The notes under the pieces: generated by a model
The model's input: the letters and a program-made list of their open reading frames with translations, nothing else
Told to the model about the DNA's origin: nothing
Databases searched by the model: none
Translations under genes and position numbers: made by a program
Part shown: positions 59,409 through 64,000 of the stretch, piece by piece
Position numbering within the stretch: position 1 is the stretch's first letter
Layout of the letters: the number at the start of each line of letters is the position of its first letter
Source: an uncultured Desulfobacterales bacterium
GTDB lineage: Bacteria; Desulfobacterota; Desulfobacteria; Desulfobacterales; JAHEIW01
Length of the DNA stretch: 64,000 nt
Direction: 5' to 3'
NCBI GenBank assembly: GCA_947259495.1
Contig: CAMYLV010000020.1
Coordinates: 1-64,000 of the forward strand

Positions 59409-62072
59409 TTAAACTTTTGTTATTTTGGCCGCACATGTTTTCCAGCCGGTCGTGTTGGGATCTGCCAGGTCGTTTAAGTCAATTAGATTCATGGCATCGT
59501 TGGCGTTGACCGCCAGCGGCACAAACAGCTGGCCGGGTTCGATACGATTGCTGCGTCCAATTTTCCGTTTGATCTCTCCCCAGCGGGTTTCTATTCGTAC
59601 GGCATCGCCATCTTTTAATTTCAGTTTGTCTGCATCCGCGACGCTGATGTCAACCTCTCCTCCGTAATCAAATTCTCGAATGCGGTCAGAGGCGCTCGTT
59701 CGAGTGCCGCTGCCTAAATGGTAACGCAAAGAGCCCAATATGGCCGTAAACGGGTAGTCGCTATCAGCAGGTTCGTCAGCGGTTGAAACCACCGGTGAAA
59801 AGGATATCTTTTCCCGGGCGCCGGCGGCACCAAAGACAGCCATCGGGCTGGATGTTTTCACCCAGCCGGGCCCACGACCATTCATGTCAGCGTAGGCGGG
59901 CACCAGATGTCGAATCTCTTCTCGGATTTTTTCCACCGTTCCGTAAGCCTCAGCAGCCCCCAGCCGTTTGGCCAGCAGATCTAAAATCTCCCAGTCGGGT
60001 TTTGCCTTACCGGGCGGGGACACCACCGGTGAAAAGCCCTGGATTCGGCCTTCCAGATTTGTAAAGGAGCCGCTTTTTTCGCTCGCAGCGGCACCCGGTA
60101 AAACCACATCTGCGAGCTTGACGATCTCACTGTCCAGAATATCCTGTACGACGAAGAAATCCAGATTTGCCAGCGCAGCTTTCACGCGTTGCGGTTGCGG
60201 TAAAGAGCGCAACGGATTTTCACCCATGATATACAGGGCCTTGATCTGGCCACTTTCGGCCGCCTTGATAACGCGGCCCAGATTGAGACCCGGATCCGGG
60301 GAAATTTTTACCCCCCAGTTCTTTTCCCATGTTTTTCTGGCGCTATCTTCAGCCAGTGGCATTCGTCCGGGGAGCAGGTTCGGCACCGTGCCCATATCCA
60401 TGGCGCCGCTCTGGTTGTTTTCTCTGGCAAGAATATAAATACCGGCGCCTTCTGCGCCCAGGCTTCCGGTCATCAAAGACAGATTGAGAATCGCTCCCAG
60501 GGTATGCGTGCCGTAGCGCTGCTGTAAAATGCCATGACCGATGACAAAGGCGAGCCGTTTTTCTTCTAAAAGCGCGGTCGTCGCATTCAGATCTTTCATC
60601 TCCAGCCCGGTCATGCGGCAGACCTTATCCACATCGAGCGAAGACAAAGCGTAGGTAAAGAGACTGAATCCTTCAGCGTAGTGATCGATAAATTCAGAGT
60701 CGTAGGCATTTGTTTCGTGCAGCAAAGCGGCCAGGGCATTGATCAGTTCCAGATCCGTCTGGGGTTTGACCGGAAGCCACAGCGATGCAAAACTGACCAG
60801 TTCCGTCTTGCGCGGATCGACCACAATCAGCGGCACGCCATTTTTAGCAATGCGCTTCAAGTAGTAGCTGACTACCGGAAGAGAATGGTTGGGATCGGCC
60901 CCCAGGACCACAATCACATCTGCCTTTTCCAGATCGCTGACTGGACTTGGACGACATCCGCCGCCGGTTTTTTGATCTAATATGGTCGACAGGAATTGTC
61001 CGGAAACGTATCCGCCATTATCGACGTTGTTTGTGCCGATCAGCACCCGGGCAATTTTTTGAAACAGATAATTTTCTTCATTGCTGCACTTTGAAGAACC
61101 CACAAAGGCGATACTCTGCGGGCCGCTTTCATCCCTAATATGACGCAACCGTTCGGCCACCTGGTCCAGGGCCTCGTCCCATGCAACCGGCGTCATCTGG
61201 AGGGTTTCACCTTCTCCCTTTTTGGGCATCATCGGCGCGATGATGCGCCGGCGCGAATTCAGAAAATCATGGGCAAAATGGCCGCGTACGCACAGGGTGG
61301 CTTTGTTGACGCTTTCGGTCAAATGCGCCGGATTAACGTCGATGACCTTGTTGGCCGATTGCCCCATGGCCAGGCTGCAGCCGACACCGCAAAACCCGCA
61401 GATCGAAAATGATTCTTCCGCCGGACTGCCGACGTATCGGCTGTTTTTTGCAGACAGCGCGCCGGTCGGACACAAGGAAACGCAGGTACCGCAAAAAGTG
61501 CAATTTGATTGCTCAAGTCCCTGTTCGTGAACCGTTGCCGGCCGGGACGCAAAGCCTCTCGAATTATAATCGATCGCACCGACGGCAACCAGTTCATGAT
61601 CTGCCCGGATGCATTTGCCGCACAGGATGCATTTACTCAGATCTCGAATTATAAACGGGTTGGCCTGTTCCAGCGGTTTATAATTGGGCATTGCATACAG
61701 ATTCGTCTCACCAATGCCCATTTGTGCCGCGACCCAGCGCAGCTGACAGCGGTTGCCTTTACTGCAAACAATGCAGGATTCCGGATGTTCGGCGATCATC
61801 AAACGGACGATATTGCGGCGATGGCTGATGATGCGCGGCGTGTCGGTCTGAATAGTCATATCCGGCGCAACCGGGGTGACACATGAAGCCATCAGACGGC
61901 CACTTTGTTCATCTTCCACCAGGCAAAGCCGACAGGCGCCAAAGGGTTTCAGGTCCGGATGGTAGCACAGGTGCGGAATTTTTATGTCATTTTGGGTCGC
62001 AGCTTGCAGTATCGAAGTCCCGGGGGGACAGCTAATCCTTTTGTTGTCGATGGTTAAGACAATTTTGTCCAA
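59409..62072 (-). CDS. NuoG/FdhA-like molybdopterin oxidoreductase lacking the formate-dehydrogenase Cys/Sec
   Basis: An 887-residue protein. N-terminal [2Fe-2S] (Cys36, 47, 50, 64), a His-Cys [4Fe-4S] (His96, Cys100, 103, 109), two ferredoxin-type sites (CILCGKC from 148; CTFCGTC from 191) and a Mo/W domain with its own [4Fe-4S] (CGFCGVGC from 225; Cys261). Formate dehydrogenases have Asn-Asn-Val-Asp, then about five residues later Cys or Sec followed by His; here NNVDNGGYVSGQF puts Ser357-Gly358 at that place. Residue identity is by eye. The [4Fe-4S] chain and the pterin-domain words (NNQSGAMDMGTVPNLLPG) are intact. Starts at TTG behind AAAAGGAG. It heads the FDH-like/NuoE/NuoF/MetV/MetF run. 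Confidence 0.85.
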   Translation of the reverse strand: MDKIVLTIDNKRISCPPGTSILQAATQNDIKIPHLCYHPDLKPFGACRLCLVEDEQSGRLMASCVTPVAPDMTIQTDTPRIISHRRNIVRLMIAEHPESCIVCSKGNRCQLRWVAAQMGIGETNLYAMPNYKPLEQANPFIIRDLSKCILCGKCIRADHELVAVGAIDYNSRGFASRPATVHEQGLEQSNCTFCGTCVSLCPTGALSAKNSRYVGSPAEESFSICGFCGVGCSLAMGQSANKVIDVNPAHLTESVNKATLCVRGHFAHDFLNSRRRIIAPMMPKKGEGETLQMTPVAWDEALDQVAERLRHIRDESGPQSIAFVGSSKCSNEENYLFQKIARVLIGTNNVDNGGYVSGQFLSTILDQKTGGGCRPSPVSDLEKADVIVVLGADPNHSLPVVSYYLKRIAKNGVPLIVVDPRKTELVSFASLWLPVKPQTDLELINALAALLHETNAYDSEFIDHYAEGFSLFTYALSSLDVDKVCRMTGLEMKDLNATTALLEEKRLAFVIGHGILQQRYGTHTLGAILNLSLMTGSLGAEGAGIYILARENNQSGAMDMGTVPNLLPGRMPLAEDSARKTWEKNWGVKISPDPGLNLGRVIKAAESGQIKALYIMGENPLRSLPQPQRVKAALANLDFFVVQDILDSEIVKLADVVLPGAAASEKSGSFTNLEGRIQGFSPVVSPPGKAKPDWEILDLLAKRLGAAEAYGTVEKIREEIRHLVPAYADMNGRGPGWVKTSSPMAVFGAAGAREKISFSPVVSTADEPADSDYPFTAILGSLRYHLGSGTRTSASDRIREFDYGGEVDISVADADKLKLKDGDAVRIETRWGEIKRKIGRSNRIEPGQLFVPLAVNANDAMNLIDLNDLADPNTTGWKTCAAKITKV

Positions 62073-62091
62073 GCGGCTGACTCCTTTTTTG

Positions 62092-62195
62092 GGAAGGTTG
62101 GCCGGTGGGCCCGCTAACCCGTTTGCCGGTTGGCCGGCAAAAGAAATGAAATCGCGGACAACGGGCTCAACGGGACAACCGGTAAACGGGTAAAC
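62092..62195. repeat. GGTTGGCC-type inverted repeat element, second copy
   Basis: AAGGTTGGCCGGTGGGCCCG, TTTGCCGGTTGGCCGGC on the left and ACAACGGGCTCAACGGGACA, ACCGGTAAACGGGTAAACC on the right: reiterated short units in opposite directions. Same style as 13753-13858. It separates the metF paralogue from the molybdopterin subunit gene. Confidence 0.5.
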
Positions 62196-63071
62196 CTATT
62201 TTAATTTAGCGGCATCCAGATAATTTTTTAGCTTTTCTTCACCACCGATTGTAATAATGTGGACTCCCTGACAGAGATCTTTCAGGCCGGTGACAATATC
62301 AGCAAATATTTCAGTGCTGGCTTTTAGTTTATCCGGTGCCCGGGCCAATTTTTGGATGATCCATTCCGGCACCAGGCCGGATTTTAAATGCCGGTTGAGA
62401 AAGCGGCCCATGCCGGCTGTTCGCAGGATCATGACCTCGGCGATGACCGGTATGTTAAATGTATCTACCCGATGTAAAAATTTGGCGAATTGATCTACGT
62501 CAAAAACCGGCGTTGTCAGAAAATATCCGGTGCCGAGTTTGGTCATTTCCTCCATTTCCTTCATTTCCAGATCGGGCACATTTTTGCCCCAGGCCGACTC
62601 CACGCCCGAGCCCACCAGAAAATCAGCTTTGGATTTGAGGGTATCGCCTTCGACGGTTTGCCCTTCTTTAATATGCTGCAGCACCGATTGCAGTTTGCCG
62701 GCATCAACATGAAAAAACATCATTTCCTGCAAACTGTCGCCGGTAATGCGGTAATCTTCGGTAAACACCAGCAGGTTGTCAATCCCGGCCTCATGGGCTT
62801 CAATCAAATCCTTTTGCAGCTGGATTCGATTTTTATCCCGTGTGGTGGTTTGATAAATCGGTTCGAATTGATTCTGATCTAAAAGTTGGCAGGTATTGAT
62901 GGTATCTCCGACGACACCCTCAAATTCGACTTCGGACAATGAAACGCCATCAACCCGCCCGCGCACTTTGGAAAGGCTGCGAACCAGATCTTCCGGCTCC
63001 TGATCAATGGGCGCCTGGATTTCCGAGGTCACAACAAACTGTTTTTTTTTCAAGGCTTCCTTTAGTTTCAT
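62196..63071 (-). CDS. Divergent MetF paralogue
   Basis: A 291-residue protein with the methylenetetrahydrofolate reductase fold and weak but clear likeness to the MetF at 54053. Glu17 (VTSEIQAPIDQE) and an Asp (LVFTEDYRITGD) are kept, but the conserved Gln near 187 of MetF is Thr (YFLTTPVFDVDQF against FIQTQAVYDLDKF), and VTDHQSSVMR of MetF is LSEVEFEGVV here. It may bind FAD and a different partner or folate derivative, or be a structural or regulatory subunit. GGAGGCACC precedes the ATG. It lies upstream of the molybdopterin gene on the same strand, 123 bases apart across a repeat, so it may share the operon. Confidence 0.85.
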   Translation of the reverse strand: MKLKEALKKKQFVVTSEIQAPIDQEPEDLVRSLSKVRGRVDGVSLSEVEFEGVVGDTINTCQLLDQNQFEPIYQTTTRDKNRIQLQKDLIEAHEAGIDNLLVFTEDYRITGDSLQEMMFFHVDAGKLQSVLQHIKEGQTVEGDTLKSKADFLVGSGVESAWGKNVPDLEMKEMEEMTKLGTGYFLTTPVFDVDQFAKFLHRVDTFNIPVIAEVMILRTAGMGRFLNRHLKSGLVPEWIIQKLARAPDKLKASTEIFADIVTGLKDLCQGVHIITIGGEEKLKNYLDAAKLK

Positions 63072-63120
63072 GGTGCCTCCTTGGCTGGCTGTGCGAATCG
63101 TCGCCGATGCGTTTGTCTGG

Positions 63121-63693
63121 TTAACGCAGCTCTAACAAACGGGCCACTTCTTCTTTTAGCTGGGGCAGCGGAAACGGTTTGGAGAAACAGGCATCCGCAC
63201 CGTACTGCTTCATTTTTTTAAACTTGCCTTCGTCCAGATAAGCGGACAGTACGATTATCTTTGTGTTGGCCGTATCCGGATTTTTCTTAATTTTTTTGCA
63301 GACTTCATAGCCTTTGATATCCGGCATCATGATGTCCAGAATCAGAAGATGGGGGGCAAAATGATTGATTTGCAGCCCGGCTTCAAATCCGTCTGAAGCT
63401 GAAATGACCTCATAATCAAATTCATCCTCTTCCAGTGCCTGTACGATGGTTTCAACGATAATGGGATCATCGTCGACCACCAGGATTTTTCTTTTGAGGC
63501 TGTCCGCTTCCTGTGCCGGAATCGGAATGCCCTGCTTTTTCATGAAAAATTCCAGATCCGAGCGGTTGATACGGCGGTGTCCGCCCACGGTTTTATATGC
63601 TTTGATATGACCGGACTCGATCCAGTTGATAATGGTCTTGGCCGACACACTGCAAAGTTGACTGGCCTTGAAAACGGTCAATACGTCTTCCAT
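63121..63693 (-). CDS. Response regulator with N-terminal excisionase/MerR-type DNA-binding domain
   Basis: A 190-residue protein with reversed order compared with most response regulators. Residues 1-55 are an excisionase-like winged helix (TVFKASQLCSVSAKTIINWI, GHIKAYKTVGGHRRINRSDL) and residues 68-190 a receiver domain with acidic pocket VVDDDP, phospho-acceptor Asp in LLILDIMMPD, Ser/Thr in IIVLSAY and Lys in CFSKPFP. Start ATG with GAAAGGAGCG. It lies 49 bases upstream of the metF paralogue on the same strand and after a partial histidine kinase gene, so it may regulate the C1/redox operon. DNA targets are unknown. Confidence 0.9.
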   Translation of the reverse strand: MEDVLTVFKASQLCSVSAKTIINWIESGHIKAYKTVGGHRRINRSDLEFFMKKQGIPIPAQEADSLKRKILVVDDDPIIVETIVQALEEDEFDYEVISASDGFEAGLQINHFAPHLLILDIMMPDIKGYEVCKKIKKNPDTANTKIIVLSAYLDEGKFKKMKQYGADACFSKPFPLPQLKEEVARLLELR

Positions 63694-63901
63694 CGGAACG
63701 CTCCTTTCATTTATTTCAGTTATTATAGTTTTTTCTATAAATAAAGTTTTTACGCTCTGTCAAGCATTTTTTTTAATTTATCTTTATTTTTGATAAATAA
63801 TCGAAAAAATTGGTATAACAAATTGAATAAAGTTCGATTGAAATTTTAGTTATTACAGAATTTATAGAATTATAAGACGATACAAGAATTAATAGGCGAG
63901 A

Positions 63902-64000
63902 TTATGAGGAATGGATTTCCTGTTTTCCAGCGGTTTCCTGCAGGATTGGAAAGGTGATCGCAAAGGTGGTTCCTGCGCCCACCCGGCTCTGGACCTGAAT
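63902..64000 (-). CDS. Histidine kinase, C-terminal end only (cut by window edge)
   Basis: The last 32 codons of a minus-strand gene that enters from the right edge. The reading IQVQSRVGAGTTFAITFPIL is the G2 end of an HATPase_c domain, followed by a short tail and TAA (63902-63904). It lies 208 bases before the response regulator on the same strand and is probably its kinase. Confidence 0.75.
   Translation of the reverse strand: MQVQSRVGAGTTFAITFPILQETAGKQEIHSS

Noticed and set aside
59409-62072. Hidden selenocysteine in the formate-dehydrogenase-like gene
   Set aside because: The frame is uninterrupted; the expected Sec/Cys place is Ser357.
1-64000. CRISPR arrays, rRNA genes, prophage, transposase genes
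   Set aside because: No regularly spaced direct repeats, rRNA sequence, phage structural genes or transposase motifs were seen.

Overview
The window looks like chromosomal DNA of an anaerobic, Gram-negative member of the Desulfobacterota (a Desulfobacterales-type sulfate reducer or close relative). The grounds are a HdrABC/MvhD/HdrD-like electron-transfer operon, a MetF-MetV methylenetetrahydrofolate reductase pair next to NuoE/NuoF/molybdopterin subunits, anaerobic GlpA/GlpB, menaquinone synthesis (MenA), LolA (so an outer membrane), and a probable UGA-encoded selenocysteine. No rRNA, CRISPR array, prophage or transposase gene was seen. The species assignment is inference.

Layout. 1-3.6 kb: accessory-looking, AT-rich DNA with a small secreted protein, a secreted caspase-like peptidase, dispersed repeats, a 57-residue membrane protein and tRNA-Glu(CTC). 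3.6-10.2 kb: housekeeping genes (MltB-type transglycosylase, RadA, RlmE, YebC, LolA, an unknown 303-residue protein, a thioredoxin with two zinc ribbons). 10.5-14.8 kb: a ZraR/ZraS two-component system divergent from a ZraP-like periplasmic protein, with a good sigma-54 promoter on each side. 15.3-19.6 kb: a binding-protein-dependent importer of the iron type. 19.6-38.3 kb: a large glycerol / glycerol-3-phosphate island: glycerophosphodiesterase, UgpBAEC importer, a DHH phosphoesterase, glycerol kinase, a six-gene glycerol ABC importer in the order S-T-P-Q-U-V, and GlpA and GlpB. Both imported glycerol and imported glycerol-3-phosphate would end as dihydroxyacetone phosphate, with electrons entering an anaerobic chain. 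38.9-41.6 kb: small orphan proteins and a serine hydrolase. 41.9-48.5 kb: an hdrC-hdrB-hdrA-(four-helix-bundle gene)-mvhD-hdrD-like operon on the minus strand. 48.8-53.8 kb: an SGNH-like secreted protein, MenA and a sulfonate/nitrate-type ABC importer. 54.0-63.1 kb: a minus-strand C1/redox operon: metF paralogue, NuoG/FdhA-like molybdopterin subunit, NuoE, NuoF-GltD fusion, MetV, MetF. 63.1-64 kb: a response regulator with an excisionase-type DNA-binding head and the end of a histidine kinase.

Most noteworthy: (1) mvhD is interrupted by an in-frame UGA exactly where the family has a conserved Cys, followed by a hairpin suitable for a bacterial SECIS, so it should be read as a selenoprotein; (2) the formate-dehydrogenase-like subunit beside MetFV lacks the catalytic Cys/Sec and the following His by my alignment, so the complex may be a flavin/iron-sulfur electron hub for methylene-tetrahydrofolate reduction rather than a formate dehydrogenase; (3) a four-helix-bundle (23S intervening-sequence type) gene with AT-rich flanks has landed inside the hdr operon, and similar AT-rich ends lie between glycerol genes elsewhere in the window; (4) several families of hairpin or MITE-like intergenic repeats, one within the ugp operon. 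All functional calls rest on reading the sequence and knowledge of families; no database search was run.
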